A stretch of DNA of 64,000 nucleotides from assembly GCF_016097415.1 (NCBI RefSeq), contig NZ_JAEHGE010000002.1:211237-275236 (forward strand). The letters are read 5' to 3'. The translations under genes and the position numbers were made by a program. The notes under the pieces are model-generated. The model made no database searches, was not told the origin of the DNA, and was given only the letters and a program-made list of their open reading frames with translations. This DNA is from a sulfur-oxidizing endosymbiont of Gigantopelta aegis (GTDB taxonomy: Bacteria > Pseudomonadota > Gammaproteobacteria > GRL18). Numbering within the stretch: position 1 is the stretch's first letter; every line of letters starts with the position of its first letter. Below, piece after piece: positions 19,493 to 29,351 of the stretch.

Positions 19493-22228
19493 ATGGTTGC
19501 AAAATTATTCAGGAAAATTTTCGGTAGTCGCAATGACCGGGAAATAAAACGTTATTCTAAATTAACTGTCGATGTCAATGCCTTTGAAGAGGCAATGCAA
19601 GCGTTGACAGATGAAGACATTAAAGCAAAGACTCTTGAGCTGAAACAGCAGCTTATAGAGGGTAAAACATTGGAAGATATTTTGCCCGAAGCTTTTGCTG
19701 TGGTTAGAGAAGCCAGTCGCCGTGTCATGGAAATGCGCCATTTTGATGTGCAGTTGGTTGGTGCCATGGTCCTAAATGAAGGCAAAATTGCTGAAATGCG
19801 TACTGGTGAGGGTAAAACCCTCATGGCGACATTGGCGGTATATCTCAATGCCCTCAGTGGCGAAGGGGTACATGTTGTTACGGTCAATGATTACTTAGCC
19901 GAACGTGATGCCAAGTGGATGGGTAAGCTGTATAACTTTATTGGCCTCAGTGTAGGGACTATTTTATCCGGCATGGATGGCGATGAAAAACGCGCTGCCT
20001 ATGCTGCTGATATTACCTATGGTACTAATAATGAATTTGGCTTTGATTATCTGCGCGATAATATGGCTTTTTCTAGTGAAGATAAAGTACAACGTGGGCT
20101 AAATTTTGCAATTGTGGATGAAGTTGATTCGATTTTAATCGATGAGGCACGTACGCCATTGATTATTTCCGGACCAGCGGAAGATAATTCTGATGTTTAT
20201 CAGCGGGTAAACAAATTGATTCCCAAACTGGTTCAGCAAGCACCAGTTGTTGAATCATTGGATGAACAGACTGAAGAGCCGGAAGGTGATTACACGGTCA
20301 ATGAAAAAGACAAGCAAGTCTTGTTGTCTAATGAGGGGCATCAGCACGTTGAAGAGTTGCTTGTTGAAGAAGGTCTGATTCAGGAAAATGAAAGCCTCTA
20401 CGACCCCTCGAATATTATTTTGATGCACCATATTAATGCGGCTCTGCGAGCACATAGTTTGTTCACTGTCAATGTGGATTATATTGTCAGTAATGGCGAA
20501 GTGGTCATTGTTGATGAGTTTACTGGACGTACTATGCCCGGTAGGCGTTGGTCTGATGGTTTGCATCAGGCGGTTGAAGCCAAAGAAGGTGTTGAAATTC
20601 AGGTTGAAAATCAGACTTTAGCATCGATAACCTTCCAGAACCTGTTCCGTTTATATAATAAATTATCGGGTATGACCGGTACGGCAGATACAGAAGCGTT
20701 TGAGTTTCATGAGATTTATCACCTTGAAGTCATTGTGTTACCTACTAATAATCCCATGCAACGTAAGGATCATGGTGATTTAATCTTCCTGACTCAGGAC
20801 GAAAAGTTTGATGCTATTATCGAAGACATTAAAGACTGTCAGGAACGGGGGCAGCCAGCGTTAGTCGGTACGGCCTCGATTGAAGTCTCAGAGTTATTGT
20901 CTGAAGCATTGAGCAAGGCTAAGATTAAGCATGAAGTGCTAAATGCCAAGCAACATGCTCGTGAAGCGGATATTATTGCTCAGGCTGGACAGGCTGGGTC
21001 TATCACGATTGCAACCAATATGGCCGGTCGTGGTACGGATATTGTATTGGGTGGTAATATTGATGCTGAAATCAATAAGCTGGATAATCCCGATGATGCG
21101 ACCATCCAGAAAATGCGTGCGGAATGGAAAGAAGCCCATGAGCAAGTGCTAAAAAATGGTGGCTTGCACATTATTGGTACCGAACGTCACGAATCACGCC
21201 GTATTGATAACCAGTTAAGAGGGCGTTCCGGTCGTCAGGGCGATCCGGGTTCATCGCGCTTTTACTTGTCTCTTGACGATAACTTAATGCGTATTTTTGC
21301 TTCCGATAAAATGGCTGGCTTGATGCGTAAATTAGGCATGGAAAAAGGTGAGGCCATTGAACATAAATGGGTGACACGTTCCATTGAAAATGCGCAACGC
21401 AAGGTTGAAGGTCATAACTTCGATATTCGTAAGCAATTGCTGGAATATGATGATGTCGCCAATGATCAGCGTAAAGTGATCTATGAGCAACGTAATGAAT
21501 TAATGGCGATGGAAGACATCTCTGAGCTTATTACCGATATTCGTGGTGATGTTATCGCTCAATTTATCGATACTTATATTCCGCCTGAAAGCATTGAAGA
21601 ACAATGGGATGTGCCGGGCTTGGAAGACGGCTTAAAAACTGAATTTTTAATCGAATTACCGGTCGCAGAATGGCTGAAAGATGATGATGATTTGCATGAA
21701 GAGCCTTTAAGGCAACGCATCGAACAAGAAATTGTTGATGCCATGGCACAAAAGGAAGAGCTTATCGGTGCCGAGATGATGCGCCGTGTTGAAAAAGGTG
21801 TCATGTTAGAAGTACTGGATAGTTTGTGGAAAGAACATTTGGCTGCTATGGACTATCTGCGCAAGGGTATTGGCCTGCGCGGTTATGCACAAAAAAATCC
21901 TAAGCAGGAATATAAGCGGGAATCATTTGAATTGTTTACCGATCTATTAGATCGGGTAAAATATGATGTGATTGCTCGTTTGAGTCAGATGCATATTCGA
22001 GAAGAACCGGATTTAAGTGAATTTGAAAACCATGAGCAACCAGAAATGGAATTTCAGCATGATGGGATGAATTCTTTGGGGGATGAAGGTGCTGCTGAGG
22101 AAGAGACTTCGGATGCTGAAGATAAATCTAAGCCCTTTGTTCGTGATGGGCAAAAAGTAGGACGAAATCAGCCTTGTCCTTGTGGTTCAGGCAAGAAATA
22201 TAAGCAGTGTTGTGGCAAGCTCAGCTGA
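19493..22228 (+). CDS. secA: Preprotein translocase ATPase SecA
   Basis: Motor ATPase of Sec export, acting at SecYEG on the inner membrane. Walker A is in [14 protein letters not shown] (about residue 107), Walker B in [15 protein letters not shown], followed by the preprotein cross-linking domain, NBD2 with [13 protein letters not shown], and helical domains. The C terminus ends in a SEC-C zinc motif [14 protein letters not shown], which binds SecB and ribosomes. 911 residues is normal for proteobacteria. An A7 run within AQKNPKQ reads in frame. Confidence 0.98.
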   Translation: MVAKLFRKIFGSRNDREIKRYSKLTVDVNAFEEAMQALTDEDIKAKTLELKQQLIEGKTLEDILPEAFAVVREASRRVMEMRHFDVQLVGAMVLNEGKIAEMRTGEGKTLMATLAVYLNALSGEGVHVVTVNDYLAERDAKWMGKLYNFIGLSVGTILSGMDGDEKRAAYAADITYGTNNEFGFDYLRDNMAFSSEDKVQRGLNFAIVDEVDSILIDEARTPLIISGPAEDNSDVYQRVNKLIPKLVQQAPVVESLDEQTEEPEGDYTVNEKDKQVLLSNEGHQHVEELLVEEGLIQENESLYDPSNIILMHHINAALRAHSLFTVNVDYIVSNGEVVIVDEFTGRTMPGRRWSDGLHQAVEAKEGVEIQVENQTLASITFQNLFRLYNKLSGMTGTADTEAFEFHEIYHLEVIVLPTNNPMQRKDHGDLIFLTQDEKFDAIIEDIKDCQERGQPALVGTASIEVSELLSEALSKAKIKHEVLNAKQHAREADIIAQAGQAGSITIATNMAGRGTDIVLGGNIDAEINKLDNPDDATIQKMRAEWKEAHEQVLKNGGLHIIGTERHESRRIDNQLRGRSGRQGDPGSSRFYLSLDDNLMRIFASDKMAGLMRKLGMEKGEAIEHKWVTRSIENAQRKVEGHNFDIRKQLLEYDDVANDQRKVIYEQRNELMAMEDISELITDIRGDVIAQFIDTYIPPESIEEQWDVPGLEDGLKTEFLIELPVAEWLKDDDDLHEEPLRQRIEQEIVDAMAQKEELIGAEMMRRVEKGVMLEVLDSLWKEHLAAMDYLRKGIGLRGYAQKNPKQEYKRESFELFTDLLDRVKYDVIARLSQMHIREEPDLSEFENHEQPEMEFQHDGMNSLGDEGAAEEETSDAEDKSKPFVRDGQKVGRNQPCPCGSGKKYKQCCGKLS

Positions 22229-22245
22229 TAAAATAATCTTCTGAT

Positions 22246-22279
22246 TAAAAAATGCCCGCAAATTGTGGGCATTTTTTTT
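22246..22279 (+). terminator. Intrinsic terminator of secA
   Basis: AAAAAATGCCCGC and GTGGGCATTTTTTTT form a stem of about 13 pairs with a short AAATT loop, 20 bases after the secA stop, ending in a run of eight T. Confidence 0.85.
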
Positions 22280-22291
22280 GACTGGTAAACA

Positions 22292-22471
22292 ATCCTAAAA
22301 AAATCAGTTGAACCTACTGCGACCGCCTTATGCACTGAATCTTAAGGATTTTCCAGAACATTTTGACTTCACCCTTAGGGTGACTACGAATAAAGCCAAA
22401 ATAACCTGTAAACCCCTTAATCTTCAGCACCTAAGTCGCTCTCGCTACGATTCAACTGATTATTTTAGGAT
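22292..22471. repeat. MITE-like long imperfect palindrome between secA and argJ
   Basis: About 180 bases that fold back on themselves. The outer arms ATCCTAAAAAAATCAGTTGA (22292) and, read from the other strand, ATCCTAAAATAATCAGTTGA (22471) differ at one position. Inner arms continue imperfectly toward the centre CACCCTTAGGGTG. No coding potential. It resembles a non-autonomous element or extragenic palindrome. It ends 17 bases before the argJ start codon, so it lies in the argJ leader. Confidence 0.65.
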
Positions 22472-22488
22472 AATAAAAAGGTAAAACG

Positions 22489-23730
22489 ATGGCAATCGAA
22501 AATAAACTTCCTGAAATGCACCCTATTGCAGGATTTAAATTAGGCACGGCCTGTGCTGGAATCAAAGTTAAAGATCGTAAAGATGTAGTCTTAATGGCCT
22601 TTGATTCGTCCGCAAATGTTACTGGTGTATTTACCCAAAATGCCTTTTGTGCTGCGCCGGTTCATGTATGTAAAAAGCATTTATCAGAGACTCAGAGTGA
22701 TGAAAATGGCAATCAGGCTGTTCAATACTTTGTGATCAATACGGGTAATGCCAATGCTGGAACGGGTGAACAAGGAATGAAAGATGCCTTAAGTACTTGT
22801 CAGCACTTGGGTGAACTCACAAGTCGTGAGCAAAATAGTGTATTGCCCTTTTCTACGGGGGTGATTGGTGAAACACTGCCAGTTGATAAAATTATTGCAG
22901 CCTTACCAGATGCTTTAGAGGATTTATCTGAACAAGGATGGCAGGCTGCGGCTGAAGGTATTTTGACAACGGATACCTGTACTAAAGGTGCATCAGTACA
23001 GCTAAAATTGCATGATGAATGGCTGACCATTACGGGGATATCTAAAGGTTCAGGTATGATCCGTCCCGATATGGCGACGATGCTGGGCTTCGTGGCAACA
23101 GATGCGGCGATTGAACAAAGGGTATTAGAGAAAATATTAAAGCATGGTGCCGATCATTCTTTTAACCGGATCACGGTTGATGGTGATACCTCAACCAATG
23201 ACTCGTGCATGTTAGTGGCGACAGGCAAGGCAATGTCTAATGCGATTGATAGTGAAGATCACCCTGATTATCCAGTACTGTTGGATGCAATAACATCAGT
23301 ACTAGAACAACTGGCCAAAGCAATCGTATTGGATGGTGAGGGAGCAACCAAGCTCATTAATATTCAAGTGAAATCCGGTGCTTCTATTGATGAGTGCAGT
23401 GATGTGGCTTATACCATCGCTCATTCACCCTTAGTGAAAACTGCTTTTTTTGCCAGTGATCCTAATTGGGGACGGATTTTAGCTGCTGTGGGTCGTGCCG
23501 GTGTCAGTGAGCTTGATATTGATGCTCTGGAAATTTATCTGGATGATGTGTGCCTGGTACGTCAGGGTGGTCGGGCGGATGACTATACCGAAGCGCGTGG
23601 TCAAAAGGTGATGGATCAGGACGAAATTACGGTGTTGGTTGATTTACATCGGGGTCAATGTGAAACTCAGATTTGGACCTGTGATCTCTCCTATGATTAT
23701 GTAAAAATTAATGCTGAATATCGGACTTAA
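22489..23730 (+). CDS. argJ: Bifunctional ornithine acetyltransferase / N-acetylglutamate synthase (ArgJ)
   Basis: Transfers acetyl from N-acetylornithine to glutamate in arginine synthesis. The autoproteolysis site is within KGSGMIRPDMATMLGF, where the new N-terminal Thr/Ala-Thr is made, and the oxyanion-hole and substrate motifs NTGNANAGTGEQGM and DPNWGRILAAVGR are present. At 413 residues it is a full-length enzyme. A GGTAAAACG leader gives a modest ribosome binding site. The Nudix gene follows after two bases, the usual pairing. Confidence 0.96.
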   Translation: MAIENKLPEMHPIAGFKLGTACAGIKVKDRKDVVLMAFDSSANVTGVFTQNAFCAAPVHVCKKHLSETQSDENGNQAVQYFVINTGNANAGTGEQGMKDALSTCQHLGELTSREQNSVLPFSTGVIGETLPVDKIIAALPDALEDLSEQGWQAAAEGILTTDTCTKGASVQLKLHDEWLTITGISKGSGMIRPDMATMLGFVATDAAIEQRVLEKILKHGADHSFNRITVDGDTSTNDSCMLVATGKAMSNAIDSEDHPDYPVLLDAITSVLEQLAKAIVLDGEGATKLINIQVKSGASIDECSDVAYTIAHSPLVKTAFFASDPNWGRILAAVGRAGVSELDIDALEIYLDDVCLVRQGGRADDYTEARGQKVMDQDEITVLVDLHRGQCETQIWTCDLSYDYVKINAEYRT

Positions 23731-23732
23731 TA

Positions 23733-24806
23733 GTGAGTAAAGTTGTTCATGTTGCGGTTGCTGTGATTGTTAAAGATGCCCATGTACTCATTGCAAAACG
23801 AGCAGATGATGCGCATCAGGGAGGGCTTTGGGAGTTTCCCGGTGGTAAAGTTGAAGCGGGTGAAAGCATTGTTGAAGCACTGTATAGAGAAATTCAGGAA
23901 GAGTTGGGCTTACGAATAAAAGATAGCCGACCGCTGATCAAACTTGAATATCATTATCCAGATAAAAGTGTGGTTTTAGAAACTCGATTAGTCAGTTCTT
24001 TTGCCGGGAAGGAATATTCTTTTGAATCTCATCCAGATAAGAAGCAGTATGGCTTGGAAAATCAACTCGTTAAATGGATACCGTTTAGAAAATTGGATGA
24101 TTACCAGTTCCCCGCAGCAAATCAGGCTATTCTAAATGCTTTGAATTTACCTGAACAGTATTTAATAACCCCGGATTGCTCTGCTGGAATGGAGAGTGTA
24201 GAGCAGGAAGAAATTAAGCAGTTCATCAAGCGTTTTTCTCAAAAAGTAGCAGAAAATCCCTTAGTGCAACTTCGCCTGCCTTCACATAAGCTAGCTGATT
24301 CGTTAATACAAAATGAGTCAAGCTCACAGACACTCTACCAACAACTCTGTCGTATCTCTGAACAAAAAAACGCGCTGTTACTGCTTAATTCCTCTATGCT
24401 GCAAGATAGGCTATCAGAAGAAACGTTTGATCTAAGTGAGAGAAAATGGCAACAAATGGCGTTGGCAGCAGGTATTCATCTCAATAGTCGTCACCTGTAT
24501 GACGATACTTTTGTTACAAACTATCGACAACGTTTTTCAAACAAGAAAATAGCGGCTTCTTGCCATAGTGAAAAGGATATTATTCAGGCCAATAAACTGG
24601 GGATAGATTTTATTGTTTTGTCTCCCGTACAACAGACAGAATCCCATCCAGAACAAGAAGCAATGGGCTGGGAAGCATTTGAGTCTTTGGTCACAATGGC
24701 TGAAATGCCTGTCTATGCGCTAGGGGGAATGAGGTCTGATGATGTTTCTCAAGCGCAAGAGGTTGGTGGGCAGGGGATTGCAGCGATTCGTAGCTTGTGG
24801 CAATAA
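23733..24806 (+). CDS. Nudix (MutT-type) hydrolase with TenI/ThiE-like C-terminal domain
   Basis: Residues 1-130 are a MutT domain with a perfect Nudix box (GGKVEAGESIVEALYREIQE followed by ELG), expected to hydrolyse 8-oxo-dGTP and keep the nucleotide pool clean. Residues about 180-357 resemble thiamine phosphate synthase/TenI (ALGGMRSDDVSQAQEVGGQG at the end). This fusion is well known in gammaproteobacteria next to argJ or secA. GTG start at 23733, chosen because it sits directly after the argJ stop. Confidence 0.92.
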   Translation: MSKVVHVAVAVIVKDAHVLIAKRADDAHQGGLWEFPGGKVEAGESIVEALYREIQEELGLRIKDSRPLIKLEYHYPDKSVVLETRLVSSFAGKEYSFESHPDKKQYGLENQLVKWIPFRKLDDYQFPAANQAILNALNLPEQYLITPDCSAGMESVEQEEIKQFIKRFSQKVAENPLVQLRLPSHKLADSLIQNESSSQTLYQQLCRISEQKNALLLLNSSMLQDRLSEETFDLSERKWQQMALAAGIHLNSRHLYDDTFVTNYRQRFSNKKIAASCHSEKDIIQANKLGIDFIVLSPVQQTESHPEQEAMGWEAFESLVTMAEMPVYALGGMRSDDVSQAQEVGGQGIAAIRSLWQ

Positions 24807-24835
24807 AAAATGGCAATTAAAAGGGTAGAGAAGCA

Positions 24836-25351
24836 TTGAACAATAAATATATTCGTTTACTGATAATGAGTTTGATTATTATTTTAGCGTTAATTTTTGT
24901 GCAAGATTTTGCTGATTTTTTAGATGAAAATTCTGATAAAATCGTTAAATTAGGGGTGAATCAACAGTGTAATCCCGTTGCTAGCATTTGTAGCGCTTCA
25001 ATTATCAATGAGGGTGATTTTCAAAGAATTAGCTTGGCAATTAAACAAAGCATGCCTATCAATAAACAGTCTGGGGAGCTAGATTTAACCTTGAGTTTAA
25101 ATGCAGTGGGTTTTGACTTCGAAGGCATTGAATCGCTAGCGGTGGTATTTGAGCTACTGGATAGTGATGAAGAGGCCCAGCGGATTGCATTTGTAGCGGA
25201 TAAGTCCAGCAATCAGGTGGTTCCAGAAAATTGGCAGGCAAGACTAAAAGTGTCACTGCCTGAGAATAGTCGTGATTGTTTTGCTACGGTTAACCTTAAA
25301 TCAAGCAAAAAACAATACCGCGCCGAATTCCCCTGTCATTTAATTCAATAA
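24836..25351 (+). CDS. Hypothetical protein with N-terminal membrane anchor
   Basis: 171 residues: one hydrophobic segment (about 7-24), a short acidic linker, then a soluble domain with three or four cysteines (CNPVASIC, CFATV, CHLIQ) that may form disulfides in the periplasm. TTG start at 24836, preceded by GGTAGAG. It overlaps the yacG stop tail to tail by 12 bases. I do not recognise the family. Confidence 0.65.
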   Translation: MNNKYIRLLIMSLIIILALIFVQDFADFLDENSDKIVKLGVNQQCNPVASICSASIINEGDFQRISLAIKQSMPINKQSGELDLTLSLNAVGFDFEGIESLAVVFELLDSDEEAQRIAFVADKSSNQVVPENWQARLKVSLPENSRDCFATVNLKSSKKQYRAEFPCHLIQ

Positions 25352-25555
25352 GTTATCGGACTGACTGGTGTCGATAAATTCTGACATTTGTTCAGAATTT
25401 GTTATCGGTTCACCCTTGATACGATGTTCTTCGCTAGCCCAAGCACCCAAATCGATCATGTGGCAACGCTCAGAGCAAAAAGGACTCCAGGGTTTAGACT
25501 GATAATAATCATGTTGTTTGGCACAGTTGGGACATTTTACGATGAGTTTTTTCAT
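25340..25555 (-). CDS. yacG: DNA gyrase inhibitor / zinc-binding protein YacG
   Basis: Small zinc protein that binds GyrB and blocks DNA binding. C8, C11, C27 and C31 in KCPNC and FCSERC form the zinc site, followed by IDLGAWASEEHRI, the family signature. 71 residues. It is the last gene of the minus-strand block pilB-pilC-pilD-coaE-zapD-yacG, the same order as in many gammaproteobacteria. Confidence 0.93.
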   Translation of the reverse strand: MKKLIVKCPNCAKQHDYYQSKPWSPFCSERCHMIDLGAWASEEHRIKGEPITNSEQMSEFIDTSQSDNLLN

Positions 25556-25594
25556 AGGCCTTATTTGACAAGAATTTGAATAAGTGTTTTCGGA

Positions 25595-26362
25595 TTATAG
25601 TGCGCAACAAGATAACTGAAAATCAATATCCGATGTGCAGGGGCTAGGGCGTTCACCGTTGGCTGGTGTCATAAAACGCACACTAAAACGATGCTTACCA
25701 CCGCTCATCTCGGCATAATAAGTCGCTTCAATTGGGACTATGACGCGTATTAGTTGAAATGGCACGCTAGTATCCAGTGATTGCTGATAAAAGCCCTGTT
25801 CTGCAAGTACGGGGGAATTAATGGCACTTTCACGTAATAAGTTTAAGATAACACCAATGGACAGGCGGTAATTGTCTAATTGTCCCAGCCAGGACTCAAG
25901 AATTTCAATGCGTTGTTCGGGTTGCTGTTTAAGCCAAAAATGATAAATTGGAATATCAAAATCACAACTGCCACCGGGAATTGAATCGCGTTGACGAATG
26001 ACCTTGAGTAATTCGTTATTGCTTAAATCATTGCTGGAATGGTTCTGAGCAGATTTAAGGTTGCGAGTATAAGTGTCTAGCTTTTTTAGAGTATCTTCTA
26101 AAATAGACGGGTCAACACCCGGGCGAGAGCTGATGGCTAATAAGGCCGCAGTCTGACGCTCTAATTCTTTGACGAGCTCGGAGCGTAAATCAATACGGCT
26201 CATGATATTCATAATGTCGAGAATATGGCTAATGGTCGCACGACTATCCCAGACAGAATAACCCCTCATGGAATACCTTGCTTGCTGGAACAAAAACTCG
26301 AGGCGCAATAATGTGCGTATTCGTTCGTTAAGGGGAAGCTCGTAAATAGTGGAGTCTGTCAC
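25595..26362 (-). CDS. zapD: Cell division protein ZapD
   Basis: Cytoplasmic protein that bundles FtsZ filaments. Starts YELPLNERIRTLLRLEFLF, the recognised N-terminal family motif, and includes YSVWDSRATISHILDIM and the C-terminal beta domain with RFSVRFMTP. 255 residues. Located between coaE and yacG, as in E. coli. Confidence 0.93.
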   Translation of the reverse strand: MTDSTIYELPLNERIRTLLRLEFLFQQARYSMRGYSVWDSRATISHILDIMNIMSRIDLRSELVKELERQTAALLAISSRPGVDPSILEDTLKKLDTYTRNLKSAQNHSSNDLSNNELLKVIRQRDSIPGGSCDFDIPIYHFWLKQQPEQRIEILESWLGQLDNYRLSIGVILNLLRESAINSPVLAEQGFYQQSLDTSVPFQLIRVIVPIEATYYAEMSGGKHRFSVRFMTPANGERPSPCTSDIDFQLSCCAL

Positions 26363-26468
26363 GTTGTTAAATACTTCCTATACGGGTCTAAATGTTATTG
26401 CTGTCATTGTCCAATATCTTGCTCATGGTTGCAACAAAGATTTTTCAAGCTGTGAGGTACTTGGCTTA

Positions 26469-27164
26469 TCATTGCTTGGCTAAATGACAATAAGCTTGCC
26501 AAAGTTCGTCTATTTTTTCGTATAAGTCGGTGTGTGTACCTGAATTGTCAATAATATCATCAGCTTGCTTAAGACGGGTTTGACGGTCTATTTGGTTGTT
26601 AATGATGCTTCTTATTTGCTCTGCAGAATTATTATCACGTTGGCTACTCCGCTCAACTTGTATTTCAGTGGGTACATCAATCAGTAAAACTCGATCAAAA
26701 TGCTTTGCTATTATTGCTTGATCCAGGGTTTCAAAAAGCAAAGGTATAGCCACGATGACAATATCACATGGTTTGTTGTTATCTGGTAAGTTGTTTCGAG
26801 CGATAATCTCCGACATTTGACTAAAAATAGCTTGATAAACTAAAGGATGTAATAGTGATTCAAGCTGGTCTTTTTTTTCTTTGGATGAAAAAATAAGAGA
26901 GCGTAGCTTATCGCGTTGCAAGTAGCCTTTATTATCAAATATTTCTGAGCCAAATAGTTGCTGCACCTCTTTCAGAGCAGAATATGAGAGACTTTGTGAG
27001 TAATTCTCATCAAGTGAGCCCGATAATAGATGCCGGGCAATGATATCAGCATCAATAATTTCTAGCTTGCAGAGTGAAGTGGGCTTTGATGCTAGCTGAT
27101 AAAATAATTGAGTGCTTGCGCTTTTACCACAGCCAATACCGCCTGTCAGAGCAATGCTTAGCAT
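26469..27164 (-). CDS. coaE: Dephospho-CoA kinase (CoaE)
   Basis: Last step of coenzyme A synthesis: ATP-dependent phosphorylation of dephospho-CoA. Walker A GGIGCGKSAS near residue 8, IDADIIARHLL in the substrate domain, IPLLFET and the lid motif RSSQRDN are present. 231 residues, with a few extra residues near KPTSL after the P-loop. Its ATG overlaps the pilD stop (TAATG), implying coupled translation. Confidence 0.95.
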   Translation of the reverse strand: MLSIALTGGIGCGKSASTQLFYQLASKPTSLCKLEIIDADIIARHLLSGSLDENYSQSLSYSALKEVQQLFGSEIFDNKGYLQRDKLRSLIFSSKEKKDQLESLLHPLVYQAIFSQMSEIIARNNLPDNNKPCDIVIVAIPLLFETLDQAIIAKHFDRVLLIDVPTEIQVERSSQRDNNSAEQIRSIINNQIDRQTRLKQADDIIDNSGTHTDLYEKIDELWQAYCHLAKQ

Positions 27165-28072
27165 TATATGCCCGCGAGATTAAAGTAAAACTGTTTAATT
27201 TGTTCACCCCATAGCAAACTAATAAAACCTGCTGAGGCGAGATAGGGGCCAAAGGGTATCGGGATGTTTTTATCTCTCCCTAGAAAGATAATGAGAGAAA
27301 TGCCAACAATTGCACCTACAAAGGCGGATAAAAATAGAATTAGGGGTAATGCCTGCCAGCCAAGCCAAGCGCCTAACAGTGCGAGCAATTTAAGGTCGCC
27401 ACCACCCATGCCATCTTTTTTTGTGACTAACTTGAATATTTGTGAGACAAACCAAAGGATTAGATACCCCGCTATTGCTCCGATAACACTGGTCATCAAA
27501 GATATGCTTGAAATACCCAGTACGCTGAGTAAAATCCCCAGCCAGAGTATAGGGAGAGTAATATTATCAGGGAGTAATTGGGTGTCAAAATCGATCATTG
27601 ATAGCGCTATGAGCGTCCAAGTTAGCACTAAGAGTGCCAGGGTGTACCATTGAACACCAAAATAATAAGCGACTAGCACAGACAACAGTGCCGTAGATAA
27701 CTCAATAATAGGATAGCGAATGGAGATACTGGACTGGCATTGAGAGCATTTAGCTTTTAAAAACAGCCATGATAATACCGGTATGTTTTCTAAGGCTGTA
27801 ATTTTATGCCCACAGGACGGGCATCGAGAACGCGGAACGGATAGGTTAAACGTTTCTTCATTTATATGATGTGCATATTGCTCAGGATTAAACTCTTTCT
27901 GATCGAGCTCATCAGAGAGGAAGCCAATGCAATCCGCTTTCCATTCTCGTTTCAACATGATGGGAATGCGGTAAATAACCACATTTAAAAAACTCCCCAC
28001 CAATAAACTGAGTAAAAATACTGAAAAAAGAAAAAACTCAGGATTTGACTCAAAATATACAAAAATATTCAT
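27164..28072 (-). CDS. pilD: Prepilin peptidase / N-methyltransferase PilD
   Basis: Polytopic inner-membrane aspartic protease that cleaves and methylates type IV prepilins and pseudopilins. The N-terminal cytoplasmic loop holds two CxxC pairs (RCPSCGHK, KCSQCQ). Catalytic aspartates lie in MIDFDTQLLPD and GMGGGDLKLL (GxGD). About eight membrane segments, 302 residues. It should process the PilA encoded at 56 kb. Six bases separate it from pilC. Confidence 0.95.
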   Translation of the reverse strand: MNIFVYFESNPEFFLFSVFLLSLLVGSFLNVVIYRIPIMLKREWKADCIGFLSDELDQKEFNPEQYAHHINEETFNLSVPRSRCPSCGHKITALENIPVLSWLFLKAKCSQCQSSISIRYPIIELSTALLSVLVAYYFGVQWYTLALLVLTWTLIALSMIDFDTQLLPDNITLPILWLGILLSVLGISSISLMTSVIGAIAGYLILWFVSQIFKLVTKKDGMGGGDLKLLALLGAWLGWQALPLILFLSAFVGAIVGISLIIFLGRDKNIPIPFGPYLASAGFISLLWGEQIKQFYFNLAGI

Positions 28073-28078
28073 AAAATT

Positions 28079-29308
28079 TTAGACGACTTGACCCATTTGG
28101 AAGATCGGCAAGTACATGGCAACAACAATACCACCAATAATGACACCTAAAACCGACATAATAATGGGTTCCATAAGACTGGTAAGGCCATCAACTAGGT
28201 TATCCACTTCGTCTTCATAGAAATCAGCTACTTTGCCTAGCATCGTATCAAGCGCACCCGCTTCTTCACCAATTGCAGTCATTTGGATAACCATATTAGG
28301 AAATACACCAGTGTTGGTCATTGCTTTATTTAATTGTGTACCGGTTGACACTTCTTGCTGTATTTGATCAACCGCTTTACTAAAGACGATGTTACCCACT
28401 GCACCAGACACTGAGCCCAAGGCTTCAACTAATGGTGTGCCTGCCGCAAACATGGTTTGCAAGGTGCGGGCGTAGCGAGCTATAGCTGCTTTTTCCATAA
28501 TAGGGCCAATGATTGCCATTTTCAGCATTAAACGGTCTAAAAACTCACGCATCTTTTTAGAACGTTTTTTGAAATAAAAGAAGACATAGAGAGCAATACC
28601 GATAGATCCAAAGAGTGCCCACCACCATTCTTGCAAAAATTTAGAAAGGTCAACCACCAGTTGTGTAGGAGCAGGGAGAGCTGCACCAAAACCACTGAAC
28701 ATATCGTCAAATACTGGAATGACAAAAAGCAATAAAATGGTTACCACAACAATAGCAACTACGATGACAGCAATAGGGTAGCCCATGGCTTTTTTGATTT
28801 TTGCTTTCAGTGCTTCAGTTTTTTCTTTATAAGTCGCAATTTTATCTAAAATACCATCTAAAATACCCGCATGTTCACCCGCTTGTATTAAGTTACAATA
28901 TAAATCATCAAAGAGTAGAGGGTATTTTTTTAATGCTTCAGTGAGGGAATTACCACCCTCAACTTCGGCTTTGAGTCCCATAATCATTTCTTGCATGGCG
29001 AAGTTATCATGGCCATTGCCAACGATTTCAAATGATTGTACCAGCGGTACACCTGCTTTCATCATAGTGGCCAGTTGCCGTGAGAAAATGGCAATATCTA
29101 ATGGCGTAATAGGTTTTCTTTTTGGCCCACCTAGTCCAAACAATGGCTTGGGCTTGGGCTTAAGTTTAAGCACGTTGATTCCCTCACGCCTAAGCTGAGC
29201 CTTGGCTAAAGCAGTGTTCTTTGCCTGTACTTCACCTTTTTTTCGATTGCCGTTTCTATCAGCACCCTCCCAAATAAAAAGTGGAGCTACTTTCTCTTTA
29301 GTCGCCAT
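28079..29308 (-). CDS. pilC: Type IV pilus inner-membrane platform protein PilC
   Basis: Platform that couples PilB and PilT motors to pilus assembly. Two T2SSF domains are seen, the first with IAIFSRQLATMMKAGVPL and the second with ARYARTLQTMFAAGTPLVEA. Three hydrophobic segments and the C-terminal MEPIIMSVLGVIIGGIVVAM. 409 residues. 43 bases after pilB. Confidence 0.96.
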   Translation of the reverse strand: MATKEKVAPLFIWEGADRNGNRKKGEVQAKNTALAKAQLRREGINVLKLKPKPKPLFGLGGPKRKPITPLDIAIFSRQLATMMKAGVPLVQSFEIVGNGHDNFAMQEMIMGLKAEVEGGNSLTEALKKYPLLFDDLYCNLIQAGEHAGILDGILDKIATYKEKTEALKAKIKKAMGYPIAVIVVAIVVVTILLLFVIPVFDDMFSGFGAALPAPTQLVVDLSKFLQEWWWALFGSIGIALYVFFYFKKRSKKMREFLDRLMLKMAIIGPIMEKAAIARYARTLQTMFAAGTPLVEALGSVSGAVGNIVFSKAVDQIQQEVSTGTQLNKAMTNTGVFPNMVIQMTAIGEEAGALDTMLGKVADFYEDEVDNLVDGLTSLMEPIIMSVLGVIIGGIVVAMYLPIFQMGQVV

Positions 29309-29351
29309 TATAAATCCTTAATTATAAAAAATTTGATTTTTATTTTAGCTC

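Noticed and set aside
27264..27653. 129-codon frame opposite pilD
   Set aside because: Lies wholly within the clear pilD gene on the other strand and shows no domain.
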